Below, in pieces: positions 33,554 to 44,273 of a stretch of DNA of 64,000 nucleotides. Position numbers and translations under genes: made by a program. Under the pieces are notes generated by a model. That model worked only from the letters and a program-made list of their open reading frames with translations. It was not told the DNA's origin and did not search any database. The DNA comes from Ceratobasidium sp. AG-K (taxonomy: Eukaryota > Basidiomycota > Agaricomycetes > Cantharellales > Ceratobasidiaceae), in NCBI GenBank assembly GCA_037039685.1, contig JAWNGF010000006.1, forward strand, positions 1,488,001 through 1,552,000, in the 5' to 3' direction. Within the stretch, counting starts at the first letter, position 1. The number at the start of each line of letters is the position of its first letter.

Positions 33554-35529
33554 GAGTCTTCTACGATTGTTGCCTCCCTTCCTTTAATGCTAGGTTCCGT
33601 CGTTATCCATTCCTTGGACGGGCACTTGAATGAGCGGTGTCCTTCCTGTCCGCACTTCAGGCAGCGGTTGGTTGCTATCCTTGCTTTGTATACTTCGTCA
33701 GGCAGCCGCTTTGTAGAGGATTGTCCGCTAGTGGTTGGTTGGGCCGCCTTCTTCCCTGTCGAGGTCTTGATTTGTTGCAATTTCTGGTCAATAGAGATTG
33801 CGATTGAGATCCACCGGTCAAGGGAAAGTTCTTGTTCTGTCCCATCTTCATTGATCAGGGTCAGTTCGAAGCGAGCTAGTTTGGTCTTGACTTCTGACTT
33901 CAACCCTTCCTTGAATTGGTTGATCAGAGCTTCCTGTCCCCAGTTTACGTCTACCAGAAGATATCGGAATTCTGAAGCATAATTTGCTACAGAGTTGTTT
34001 TGTTTGCATTTTCGGATATCTGATTCGGCTTTAGCTTTTTTGTTGGGGTCGCTGAACTGTTCCATGAAGTGTGCCTTGAAACTTTCCCATGAGGCAAGGT
34101 TTTGGTTTCTTTCCCTTTGGTTGAGCGACCGTAAGAGTACTTGTGCCCAGTGAGTGGCAGCTTTGTTTTCGGATTTGAAGTTTGCTAGGGCTTCGCGGAT
34201 CCTTTCTTCGTTGGAAGTGTATTGATCGCCTAGGCGTACGAAGTAGCTTTCCATTTGTGTGATGAACATTTCGGCACCTTCCCCTTTCTTTCCGTCGAAG
34301 GCTTCTGGACGAGTTACTTTGGGACGACGTGGTCCACTACCCGTGTTTGGGTTTTCGGTCAACCGCTGGATTCTCAATTCTAATTCGTCGATCCTGGTAG
34401 ATTCTGCGTCTGGATGAGGTGGGGAATTTGATCGCCTAGAGGGGATCCCGTGAAGGGATGCTTCGTCCATTTCTTCTCGCATATTGTTGATGGTTTCTTG
34501 AACTTCCGTGATTTTGGTAGTGAAGGAGGCTCCCTCTTGTCGTAAGGTTTCTAGTCCTTGTGTTACTGCCTCATTCCATTCGAGTTGTCCCTGTCTGGTA
34601 GTGTTGAGTTCTTTGCGTACGTTATTCACTAGCCCTTGGGTGTTGGCAACTTCATTTCGAAGGCGGGTTACGTCTTGACCAACTAGAAAGGAATTATGTT
34701 CGCCATTTCTTGCCGAGTTCAGGATGTCTGTCAAGGTTCCTTGAAGGGTGTTGATGGAGTCGTTAAAGATTTGCTGGTTGTTTGCTAGAACCTGTGTTGC
34801 TTGTTCTAGGCCACTAAGCCTTCGATCTATAGTGACTCTCATTCCGTCTATGACCCTAAGGGTAGCGTTGTGTCTTCCTTCTAGAAGGTCGTCTAGGTCA
34901 TCTAAATTGCTGATTACAGTTCTGCCGCTAGAGCTGGAACTTGAACTTGAGCTTCCTAGATTACCGGTGCTTTGTTGTATCGGGGCTGATTGCTCAGAGT
35001 AACCTTGTGGTATATATGGTGGTGCTGGAATAGCCGGTGTGACTGGTTGGGAAGCTACTGGAATTGGTCCTGCGTTGGTGATGGTTCCTCCGATTTGAGG
35101 AACTGTAGGTACATTGGGGGCGTGTGGTGTAGGGGGAGGTCTAATGGGAACAAGCGATACGCCCCCATGAGCTTCGGGTTGGGGAGAGAAGAACTGTCTT
35201 CTGGTTCCTAACGGCCACAAGGGACGTGATGGCCCTGGAGTTGCAGTTGGAATACGAATTACAGCCGGAGTGGGGTCATTCGTGAGATCTCCTGGTTCTC
35301 TATTTGTGATAGTGGGTTCTTCCTCTTGTACCGTTGTCATGTCAGGAATACCAAAAGCTCCCGGCATTGATGTTTGACTTTGGGGGCGTGATTGGGCAGG
35401 ACCCCCCGCTTGAGTTTGTGCGATATCTTGCTCGTTTAGTGATCCTGTGGGCCTTGCTGCCCGACTGGGTCCTCTTCTTGTTGATATAGCGGATGAGGGA
35501 CGTGACCCTCCATCTTCTTGAATAGACAT
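33529..35529 (-). CDS. gag: Element A gag, 666 aa
   Basis: ATG at 35529 (MSIQEDGGSRPSS). A Pro/Ser-rich N-terminus is followed by a Ser run, a coiled-coil middle (LEQATQVLANNQQIFNDS) and a capsid-like region (TRPEAFDGKKGEGAEMF; ATHWAQVLLRSL). Near the C-terminus lies a CCHC knuckle (CLKCGQEGHRSFKC). It ends GVSL at 33529, seven codons after the slippery heptamer. It is intact. It forms the particle shell and binds element RNA through the knuckle. Confidence 0.9.
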   Translation of the reverse strand: MSIQEDGGSRPSSAISTRRGPSRAARPTGSLNEQDIAQTQAGGPAQSRPQSQTSMPGAFGIPDMTTVQEEEPTITNREPGDLTNDPTPAVIRIPTATPGPSRPLWPLGTRRQFFSPQPEAHGGVSLVPIRPPPTPHAPNVPTVPQIGGTITNAGPIPVASQPVTPAIPAPPYIPQGYSEQSAPIQQSTGNLGSSSSSSSSSGRTVISNLDDLDDLLEGRHNATLRVIDGMRVTIDRRLSGLEQATQVLANNQQIFNDSINTLQGTLTDILNSARNGEHNSFLVGQDVTRLRNEVANTQGLVNNVRKELNTTRQGQLEWNEAVTQGLETLRQEGASFTTKITEVQETINNMREEMDEASLHGIPSRRSNSPPHPDAESTRIDELELRIQRLTENPNTGSGPRRPKVTRPEAFDGKKGEGAEMFITQMESYFVRLGDQYTSNEERIREALANFKSENKAATHWAQVLLRSLNQRERNQNLASWESFKAHFMEQFSDPNKKAKAESDIRKCKQNNSVANYASEFRYLLVDVNWGQEALINQFKEGLKSEVKTKLARFELTLINEDGTEQELSLDRWISIAISIDQKLQQIKTSTGKKAAQPTTSGQSSTKRLPDEVYKARIATNRCLKCGQEGHRSFKCPSKEWITTEPSIKGREATIVEDSGKEGVSL

Positions 35530-35544
35530 GTTTGTGTGTTGTTA

Positions 35545-35556
35545 AGCTTGTTTTGT
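35545..35556 (-). promoter_or_regulatory. Self-priming site of element A
   Basis: ACAAAACAAGCT, two nt after the 5' LTR, is the exact complement of AGCTTGTTTTGT just downstream of the TATA box in the same LTR. This is the Tf1-type arrangement (see element B). Confidence 0.65.
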
Positions 35557-35558
35557 AA

Positions 35559-36013
35559 TGTCGTAAGCTTCTTCTTGGTGGCTGTAAGGCAGGCCGCGAT
35601 GGGGAGTGGACGGCACTAAGACCTAAGTGACCTCTTGAACCGCAACACACTTAAGTGTCTGTAGGCTCTTGAGGGTAGGGGTGGTTCTAAGTGTCACTCA
35701 AAGGGGATGTTTTGACGAGACAAAACAAGCTGGGGTTACCAGGCTTGTTGGTCTTCTATATATAATCAAGAAGTGGCCGAGTCATACAAGGCGCAGCCAC
35801 ATGAGTCATACAGTCTACCAGTCAGGAGTGTCCATGTGAGTCATGCTGTATGAACAGACATGACTCGTACAAAGCACAGCCGCGTTACACAATGTAACAG
35901 AATAACCACAAGAAGGTGGCAACGCGGCAAATGGAGACGAGAACGTAACATAAAGAAGGAGACAGGAGGGCGAGACAACGGGCGAGTCCGATGGAGTGAG
36001 CTAGCTCACGACA
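35559..36013 (-). repeat. Element A 5' LTR
   Basis: 455 bp. On the minus strand it holds a TATATATAG box and the predicted transcript start. Confidence 0.93.
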
Positions 36014-36027
36014 TGCTGCCCCCCGGA

Positions 36028-37337
36028 TAGAGATGGCAATCCGGGTCTTACGTTGCATGGATCCTAGGGGTACCCATGGAAAACCCGTGATTACCCGTGG
36101 CACACGGGCCACAAGACGGTCTGAGCAGCCCAAAAATTACCCGGGACCGTGCACGGATCCGTCACCACAAGGGACCACGGTTCCACGGGTCCACGGGTCC
36201 CCGGTCCGCGAATCCTTGAACCTTGACCAGAAGTCCCACCACAACAGCATGTAAATAGTACTATTAGATAGAGATTGAAAGCAGCTTTCTAGCGATACCA
36301 CTCACACCCTGCAGAAAAATTATTTGAGGGAGATATTTAAGAAATACACAAAGCTGATCTGACTGTCACCACTTAGGAGCTATTTCATCCAAATCGAAAC
36401 TATTCCGGCTGTTTAAGGTCTCTAATTGTGCGCAAAAAGTTGGTTTACTAGTGAGAGTTTAATATCAATACTGGGAAGTGGCCTATTAATGCGCTGGAGC
36501 GGAAATACACCTGAAACACGGGGTTACCCCTGAGAAGCGCCACTTGCACTAGTGAATACCACCGTAGAAAGCTGTTCCCCTTGATGTAATCAGATAGAGA
36601 GGGTATGTAAGTGTCTGAGTGCCAATTTTCAGCCTGATCAGAGCCCTAGAAGAGGGTGAATGGCAGTCCAAGTGTGCTGCGCATGCCTTTGATTATTTTT
36701 GGACCACTAATTCCGAGTTTACGCGATGGGTATTCACATTTTAGGTACCTTGACTCATATAGCCAGAGCTGCCTGAATTTTACGCATTTTATAAGCTACT
36801 CACAGGCCGTTTCTGGTTAGTTTCAAACATGATGACTTTCCTGGGCAGCATTCTCAGGTATAATCATGCAGGAGCAAGTCTCTGCTGTTGTACCAGCATA
36901 ATTATGCTTGATATAAACATTCTAGGATACATTTTTGGGGGTTTCTGATGCTGGCAACATGATCCTGGTACTGGGTTGAGCTGGATCACATTGGTTTGTG
37001 CTGTAAGCTCAGTTGCGAATGGCTATGATTATTTTTTTAAGAGTATTTCCTTGTTTAAGCTACTGAAATAAATTTTGACATGAGAATTGTTTATATGCTT
37101 GGAAAGCCCTGAATTATGCGCATTTCTCTGTACACTCCAGGTCTATTTGTGGTGACATTTTATCTCATCACGGTCCCCCGGATCCGTGGGCCCGCAGGAT
37201 CCGCGGGCCAGCACGGGTCTCACCAGGACCCGTGTCCTGGGGCCACGGGCCATGGGACGGTCCACCCCAGGGGTCAGGGTGCACGGATCCGTGGCCCCGG
37301 GTACGGATCCGTGTGGTTGGCCCATGTACCATCTCTA
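36028..37337. mobile_element. Non-autonomous hAT-type DNA element, 1310 bp, inside O gag
   Basis: Ends are TAGAGATGG...CCATCTCTA, and the 8-bp duplication CCCCCGGA flanks it at 36020-36027 and 37338-37345. TAGAGATGG-type ends with 8-bp duplications fit the hAT superfamily. Both ends (about 36040-36220 and 37170-37320) are GC-rich and full of CCCGTG/CACGGG and GGATCCGTG words in both orientations. The 1-kb middle is AT-rich and has no gene. It cannot move without a transposase made elsewhere. Removing it with one duplicate restores O's gag frame. Confidence 0.85.
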
Positions 37338-37345
37338 CCCCCGGA

Positions 37346-37869
37346 CTTCCAAGAAGAGTTTGGCCAGCAAACCCCCTGAGTACAACGGCAAATGCAGTCA
37401 GAACGCTAGGGACTTTACCTTTGCCTGCAACCTCTACATCAGTACCTTGGACCTGCATTATGATACAGTGGATCAGCAGATCCTCTTCATCATTTCATAC
37501 CTGAGGGGGGAAGCCAGGGAATGGATTTGTCCTTTCCTTGAGCAGGAAATGGCTGGTGTCCCTCAACCAATCCTTAATGACATGACCCTCTTTGAAGAAG
37601 CCTTTGAAGAGGCCTTTGGCAAGGTAGAGCAAGCGGAAGTTTACTGGCAGAAATATCGAAATCTGAAACAAACCAAGTCGGTGGTCGATTATATTTCAAA
37701 TTTCCGAACTTATTCCAGTGCTCTGGGCTACAATGAGACTACCCTCAAAGACAATTTTTATTCCAGCCTCAAGGACAAAATCCAAGATGTCATGTCAATT
37801 CAAAACATTGATCGCCACGTTGTTACCCTCACACAGTTGATGAATCATGCGTCCAGGATTGACGCAAAC
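37346..37869 (+). CDS. gag: Element O gag, capsid fragment
   Basis: In frame with 28147-28786 after excising A and the hAT element. It has the retrotransposon capsid pattern (KPPEYNGKCSQNARDF; ILFIISYLRGEAREW; FEEAFEEAFGKVEQAE; SVVDYISNFRTYSSALGY). It is cut by element B after ...GACGCAAAC. Confidence 0.85.
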
Positions 37870-38325
37870 TGTCGTGAGCTAGCTCACTCCATCGGACTCG
37901 CCCGTTGTCTTGCCTGTCTGTCTCTCTCTTTCTGTTACGTTTCCCGTTTCCGTTAGCCGCGTTGCCACCTTCTTGTGGTTATGTGTTACACTGTGTAACG
38001 CAGCTGTGCTTTTTACGAGTCATGTCTGTTCATACAGCATGACTCACATGGACACTCCTGACTGGCTGTTATGTATGACTCGTGTGGCTGTGCCTTGTAT
38101 GACTCGGCCACTTTCTGAATATATATAGAGGACCAACAAGCCTGGTAACCCCAGCTTGTTTTGTCTCATCAAAACATCCCCTCTGAGTGACACTTAGAAC
38201 CACCCCTACCCTCAAGAGCCTACAGACGCTTAAGTGTGTTGCGGTTCAAGAGGTCACTTAGGTCTTAGTGCCGTCCACTCTCCATCGCGGCTTGCCTCAT
38301 AGCCACCAAGAAGAAGCTTACGACA
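37870..38325 (+). repeat. Element B 5' LTR
   Basis: 456 bp, TGTCGTGAGC...GCTTACGACA. Confidence 0.93.
38119..38164 (+). promoter_or_regulatory. LTR core promoter and self-primer sequence, element B
   Basis: ATATATATAG at 38119-38128 is a TATA box. About 30 nt downstream lies AGCTTGTTTTGT (38153-38164), which would be at or very near the 5' end of the transcript and is the exact complement of the site at 38328-38339. Confidence 0.6.
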
Positions 38326-38327
38326 TT

Positions 38328-38339
38328 ACAAAACAAGCT
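38328..38339 (+). promoter_or_regulatory. Self-priming site of element B
   Basis: ACAAAACAAGCT begins two nt after the 5' LTR. It pairs perfectly over 12 nt with 38153-38164. In Tf1-type elements the mRNA 5' end folds onto such a site and, once cut, primes reverse transcription in place of a tRNA. Confidence 0.65.
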
Positions 38340-38354
38340 TAACAACACACAAAC

Positions 38355-40355
38355 ATGTCTATTCAAGAGGATGGAGGGTCACGTCCCTCATCCGTGATAT
38401 CAACAAGAAGAGGACCTAGTCGGGCAGCAAGGCCCACAGGATCACTAAACGAGCAAGACATTGCACAAACTCAAGCGGGAGGTCCTGCCCGATCACGCTC
38501 CCAAAGTCAAACATCAATGCCAGGAGCTTTCGGCATCCCTGACATGACAACGGTACAAGAGGAAGAACCCACTATCACAAATAGAGAACCAGGAGATCTC
38601 ACGAATGACCCTACTCCGGCTGTAATTCGTATTCCAACTGCAACTCCAGGGCCATCACGTCCCTTGTGGCCGATAGGAAACAGAAGACAGTTCTTTTCTC
38701 CCCAACCCGAAGCTCATGGGGGCGTATCGCTTGTCCCCATTAGACCTCCCCCCACACCACACGTTCCCAATGTCCCTACAGTTCCTCAAATTGGAGGAAC
38801 CATCACCAACGCAGGATCAATTCCAGTGGCTTCCCAACCAGTCACACCGGTGATTCCAGCACCACCATATATCCCACAGGGTTACTCCGAGCAACCAGGC
38901 CCGGTACAACAAAGCGCCGGAGACCCAGGGAGCTCAAGTTCAAGTTCCAGTTCTAGCGGCAGGACTGTAATCAGCAATTTAGATGACCTAGACAACCTTC
39001 TAGAAGGAAGACACAATGCTACCCTTAGGGTTATAGACGGAATGAGGGTCACCATAGATCGAAGGCTTAGTGGCCTAGAACAAGCCACACAGGTTCTAGC
39101 AAACAACCAGCAAATCTTCAACGAGTCCATCAACACCCTACAAGGAACCTTGACAGACATTCTGAACTCGGCAAGAAATGGTGAACATAATTCCTTTCTA
39201 GTCGGTCAAGACGTAACCCGCCTTCGAAATGAAGTCACCAACACCCAAGGACTAGTAAATAACGTACGTGAAGAACTCAACACTACCAGACAAGCACAAC
39301 TCGAATGGAATGAGGCAGTAACACAAGGACTAGAAACCTTACGACAAGAGGGAGCCTCCTTCACTACCAAAATTACGGAAGTTCAGCAAAATATCAACAA
39401 TATGCGAGAAGAAATGGACGAAGCATCCCTGCACGGAATCCCCTCTAGGCGATCAAATTCTCCACCACACCCAGACGCGGAATCTACCAGGATCGACGAA
39501 TTGGAATTAAGAATCCAACGACTGATTGAGAACCCAAACATCAGTAGCAGAAGACGTCGTCCCAAGGTGACTCGTCCAGAAGCCTTCGACGGAAAGAAAG
39601 GAGAAGGTGCCGAAATTTTCATCACACAAATGGAGAGCTACTTCGTACATCTAGGCGATCAATACACTTCCAGCGAAGAAAGGATCCGCGAAGCTCTAGC
39701 AAACTTCAAATCCGAGAACAAGGCCGCCACTCACTGGGCACAAGTACTCTTGCGATCGCTTAACCAAGGAGAGAACAACCAAAATCTCATCTCATGGGAA
39801 AGCTTCAAGGCACACTTCATGGAACAGTTCAGCGACCCTAACAAAAAAGCCAAGGCCGAATCGGACATTCGCAAATGCAAACAGACCAACTCGGTAGCGA
39901 ACTACGCCTCGGAATTCCGATACCTTCTGGTGGACGTAAACTGGGGACAGGAAGCCCTGATCAACCAATTCAAGGAAGGATTGAAGTCTGAAGTTAAAAC
40001 CGAACTAGCTCGTTTCGAACTAACCCTGATCAGTGAAGATGGGACAGAGCGAGAACTTTCCCTTGACAGGTGGATCTCAATCGCAATCTCTATTGACCAG
40101 AAATTGCAACAAATCAAGACCTCTACAGGGAAGAAAACAGCCCAACCAACCGCTAGCGGACAATCCTCTACAAAACGGCTACCCAACAAAGTATACAAAG
40201 CAAGAATAGCAAGCAACCGCTGCTTGAAGTGCGGACAGGAAGGACACCGTTCATTCAAATGCCCGTCCAAGGAATGGATAACGACGGAACCCAGCGTTAA
40301 AGGAAGGGAGGCAACAATTACGGAAGACTCGGGAAAAGAAGGGGTCTCCCTCTAA
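38355..40355 (+). CDS. gag: Element B gag, 666 aa
   Basis: Open from ATG 38355 to TAA 40353-40355, same length as A's gag. Proline-rich N-terminus, Ser run, coiled coil (VDNVREELNTTR-like), capsid-like region and CCHC knuckle (CLKCGQEGHRSFKC). The last codons contain the G GGA AAA slippery site. It looks functional. Confidence 0.9.
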   Translation: MSIQEDGGSRPSSVISTRRGPSRAARPTGSLNEQDIAQTQAGGPARSRSQSQTSMPGAFGIPDMTTVQEEEPTITNREPGDLTNDPTPAVIRIPTATPGPSRPLWPIGNRRQFFSPQPEAHGGVSLVPIRPPPTPHVPNVPTVPQIGGTITNAGSIPVASQPVTPVIPAPPYIPQGYSEQPGPVQQSAGDPGSSSSSSSSSGRTVISNLDDLDNLLEGRHNATLRVIDGMRVTIDRRLSGLEQATQVLANNQQIFNESINTLQGTLTDILNSARNGEHNSFLVGQDVTRLRNEVTNTQGLVNNVREELNTTRQAQLEWNEAVTQGLETLRQEGASFTTKITEVQQNINNMREEMDEASLHGIPSRRSNSPPHPDAESTRIDELELRIQRLIENPNISSRRRRPKVTRPEAFDGKKGEGAEIFITQMESYFVHLGDQYTSSEERIREALANFKSENKAATHWAQVLLRSLNQGENNQNLISWESFKAHFMEQFSDPNKKAKAESDIRKCKQTNSVANYASEFRYLLVDVNWGQEALINQFKEGLKSEVKTELARFELTLISEDGTERELSLDRWISIAISIDQKLQQIKTSTGKKTAQPTASGQSSTKRLPNKVYKARIASNRCLKCGQEGHRSFKCPSKEWITTEPSVKGREATITEDSGKEGVSL

Positions 40356-40372
40356 CTGTGTGTGGAGAGACC
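40331..40372 (+). promoter_or_regulatory. -1 ribosomal frameshift signal, element B
   Basis: GGGAAAA (40331-40337) reads G GGA AAA in the gag frame. A 5-nt spacer is followed by a stem GGTCTC (40343-40348) with GAGACC (40367-40372) around an 18-nt loop that contains the gag stop. The pol frame (-1) is open through this point. Heptamer, spacer and stem-loop match the classical layout. Confidence 0.72.
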
Positions 40373-43300
40373 AAAAAACCGGCAACAGAAGCAATGTACT
40401 TTAGAGCGACAAATGAATCTACCATTGTTTACGCAAACATTGCCGGAATCACAGAACCTATTCCAACCCTCATCGACTCTGGAGCATCAAAAAACTTCTT
40501 GGACATCTCGTGGGCACAATCCAACAACATTCCACTCATGGAACTCTCCACTACTAGAAAAGTAATCGGTATCCAGGGGAAGGAACTCTCTCACCAAATA
40601 CGTTTCAAGGCTAAGCTGGAACTGGAGGTAGAGGGAAGAACCTTCAAACAAGTCTTCTTCACTATGCCTACTGGAGAAACTAAACTCATCCTAGGATTGG
40701 AATGGTTAGAAGAATCAAACCCTGTCATCGATTGGAAAACGAGGCACATATCATGGCGGACAGAACCCATTCAAGCAAGGACGGCTTCAATAGACGACCT
40801 GCCCGAAGAATTCAAGGAATTTGCCGACGTATTCAGCGAAGAAAAATTCAAGAGAATCCCGGATCATCGTCCATACGACTGCGCCATCGACTTCAAGGAA
40901 GGAGCTGAACTTCTGAAAACCGGCTAGACCTATCCCACTCTCTCCAGCAGAGTCAATTGCACTAAGAGAATACTTGGATGAAGAAATTGCAGCGGGAAAA
41001 ATCCGACCAAGCAAATCACCCATTGCATCACCTTGTTTCTTTGTCAAAAAACCTATCGATCCAAAGAATCCAGGGGCAGTTCGCCAACTACGACTCGTCC
41101 AAGACCTCAGAGGAGTAAACGCCATTACAAAGGACGACAGATTCCCTATGCCCCTAATGGAAGACCTCCTGGATAAAATCAAGGACGTGAAAATTTTCTC
41201 CAAGATCGATCTACGCATGGGATTCAACAACATCAGAATTAGAGAAGGTGACGAATGGAAGACAGCTTTCAGAACAAAAGAGGGACTGTTCGAATACGTC
41301 GTCATGCCTTTTGGACTAAAAAACGCGCCCGCCATCTTCCAAAGATATATGAATCACATTTTCCATGATCTTATCGATGTATGTGTCATCATATACATTG
41401 ACGACATCCTTGTCTTCTCCAAGAACAGAAGCCAACATACCGTGGACGTCAGAAGAGTACTAAAAATCTTACTGGAGGAAAATCTTTTCGCAAAGCTTCC
41501 AAAATGCGAATTCTTTGTCACCAAATTAACGTATACTGGACTAGGAATCAGTGATTCAGGCATCTCTATGGAGGAAGAAAAGGTCAAGGCAATAAAGGAG
41601 TGGAAGGATCCAAAAACAGTCAAGCAGGTCCAAGCATTCCTAGGATTTGCAAATTTCTACCAAAGATTTGTACCGAATTTCAGCCAATTAGCAAAACCCC
41701 TGACAACCTTAACAAGAAAGGAGAACAAATGGGAATGGGGAAACGATCAGCAGGAAGCGTTTGAAGCCCTGAAAGCGGAAATCAGCAAGGAACCCACACT
41801 ACGCCATCCGAACCCTGACAAACCCTTCTTCTTGGAAACAGACGCAAGTGGAGTAGCAATGGGAGCAATCCTGTCACAAAGGCAAGATGATGGCTACCTA
41901 CACCCTATCGCTTTTCTTTCAAAATCTTTCAACAAAGCTCAGCTCAACTACGACGTCCACGATAAAGAACTTATGGCTATTATAGAATCTTTAACACATT
42001 GGAGGCTATACCTCAAAGGAACAAAGGACCCTATCACTATCTACACCGATCATAGGAATCTACAGTTCTGGAAGGAAGCAAGAACTTTCAACCATAGACA
42101 TGCAAGATGGCACCAATTACTTGCTTCCTATAACTTTGACATCATATACCGCCCTGGGATCCTGTCGTCTAAACCCGACCTATTATCTAGGCGATCAGAC
42201 CATGAGGATACCCCCACACCTGAACAAGTTATGATATCTGTCAAAAGGTTCAAGGGGTTTGTGGGGCAAGTAGACACGGACATCATAGAAACTATCAAGG
42301 AGGCACAGGAAACAGACGAAGGGTTGGCACAAATCAAACAAATCTGCAAATCGAGGGAAACGCTACCAAAAACCCTACAACACAGTGCTAAGGATTACGA
42401 TTTCAAAGAGGGACTTTTATGGTGCAAGGGAAGGATTTACGTGCCAGAAGATAAAGAAGCCAGGCTAGCCATCATGCGAGTTCACCACGACTCAAAAATC
42501 GCAGGACATCAAGGACAAGCTAGAACGCTGGAACTAATATCAAGAAGATACTTCTGGCTGGGAATGAAGCAAAGCGTAAACAGATACGTGGAATCCTGTG
42601 AGACCTGCCAACGGACAAAGGGATCAAAGTCAATAGTCCCGATCAAACCTCTGGAGATTCCAAAAGGACCGTGGGAAGACATAGCATTCGACTTCGTAGT
42701 GAAGTTACCCAAATCCAGAGGATCAGATAGCATCTTAGTAGTGGTGGACCGATTCTCAAGAATGGCGCATTTCATACCCTGCAAAGAGTCTCACATGGCA
42801 AGCGACCTTGCAAACCTTTTCGTCACAAATGTTTGGAAACTGCACGGTTTTCCAAAGAGCACGATCTCAGACCGAGGGACTACTTTCAATTCCAAGCTTA
42901 TGAAGGCCATTTTTGAGAAGATTGGAACTAGCCCAGGTTTCAGTACTGCCTATCATCCCCAAACAGATGGAATCACGGAAAGAATCAATCAATGGATGGA
43001 AGGCTGGCTACGATCGTTCGTCAACTACCGGCAGGATGATTGGGCGGACTTATTACCGATTGCGGAGTTCAGCTATAATCTACAGAAGCACCGCGTAACA
43101 GGTAGTTCCCCTTTCGAAATTGTCTACGGGAGGGAACCACTGTGGAACATCTCAACAGAAGAATCAGCGGTTCCAGAAGCAAACAACATCACAGGAAAAT
43201 GGCGTAAAATCCACGACAAAGCAATTGCATCAATGGAAACCCAAAGGCTCCCAGAAGAAGAACCAAAGAACGAGTACCAAGAAGGAGATCTAGTATGGCT

Positions 43301-44273
43301 GCTGGGAAAGAACATTCAAACAAAACGACCATCAAAAAAACTGGATAACAAAAAGCACGGGCCATTTGTTGTGAAGCATCAGATAGGGTCACACGCGTAT
43401 GAGCTCGATTTGCCGGCAACAATGAGGGTGCACCCTGTTTTTCACATCGATTTACTCAGCCCTTACAAAGAAGACACTGAATTCAGCCGTAACCAACCCC
43501 GTCCACCGCCGATCATAACAGAAGAAGGAGAGGAAGAATATGAAGTAGAAAAGATTCTGGACTGGAAAGAGACAAAGGACAGTCTTTTTTACAGGGTCAG
43601 GTGGAAGGGCTATGGAAGTGAAGAAGACACAGAACAAAGGGCGGAAGATTTTGGTCACCTCTCAAAGATCATCAAGGACCTTCTACGCCAACACCCCGAA
43701 GCTCCCACGCCATCTAACTACGTTCCAAGGAAGATAAAAGGCAGAAGGGGCGAAACCAGTAGTGTCACTTGCAATACTTGCATCTACTCAAAGCTTCACC
43801 CATCGCTCAACTCACTAAATCTCCTCTGCTCCCCACAATGCCTGCAGTCACCCGCTCCACCATTGCCAACAACCTCACCCGCGTCCTCGAAGGACCTGCC
43901 TTTGCCACGGCAAGGATCCTTGACTCCGGAGCCGCCCTCTACATCTTCAAGAGGTCACAACAAGGCTCGGGCAGAATGCACTTCAGGGCCTCGGATGACA
44001 TCCTCCACTCAGACCTGGGGGAATTCCAGTGGGTCGGGAAAAAATGGCCGACACGCATGCAACTCCTGCGGAAGGACATATTTGTCTGCCGGGGGTGCGC
44101 CGCATTCCAGGTCTCGGAGGTCGTCCTCCACTCCACCCACATGCTCGGGGTGGTTGAATGGGGACAAGAAGGAGCGTACTCGAGCGAGTGGGTACCAGGT
44201 TACGACGGAAGGCAGCCAACGCTCCGACCTAGATGGAACGATGCCTGGGACGCCAACTACGAAAAGGACCTGA
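40334..44273 (+). pseudogene. pol: Element B pol, single 1-nt insertion
   Basis: The -1-frame protease part (LIDSGASKNF) is open to TAG 40925-40927. An extra base near 40910 (GAACTTCTGAAAACC against GAACTTCCAAAACC in C) shifts the frame. From about 40928 to 44273 RT (YIDD near 41393), RNase H, integrase and chromodomain (EYEVEKILDWKE) continue uninterrupted for about 1100 codons. The tail after the chromodomain shares DNA with ORF3. Apart from that one base the gene looks whole. Confidence 0.87.

Larger units (their letters stand above)
28787..36013 (-). mobile_element. Element A: Ty3-type chromodomain retrotransposon (7227 bp)
   Basis: LTRs 28787-29241 and 35559-36013 (455 bp each) look identical by eye, so insertion is very recent. 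The target duplication TGCTG lies at 28782-28786 and 36014-36018, inside O's gag. It carries gag, -1 frameshift, pol and ORF3 on the minus strand, with a self-priming site and a polypurine tract (AAGGGGGAG next to 29242). The only defect seen is a TAG in RT (32629-32627). Confidence 0.95.

Noticed and set aside
37170..37330. GC-rich repeats as a CRISPR array
   Set aside because: The words are irregularly spaced and in both orientations, within a DNA element's end; the genome is eukaryotic.
36028..37337. Segment as part of O's gag or a host gene
   Set aside because: It has hAT-type ends and an exact 8-bp duplication, and removing it restores the gag frame.
43769..44273. Pol's 150-codon tail after the chromodomain as a real domain instead of ORF3
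   Set aside because: Its composition is Ser/Pro/Thr/Arg-rich low complexity, as expected from reading ORF3 in another frame, whereas ORF3 has structured composition and a late stop next to the LTR. Not fully excluded.
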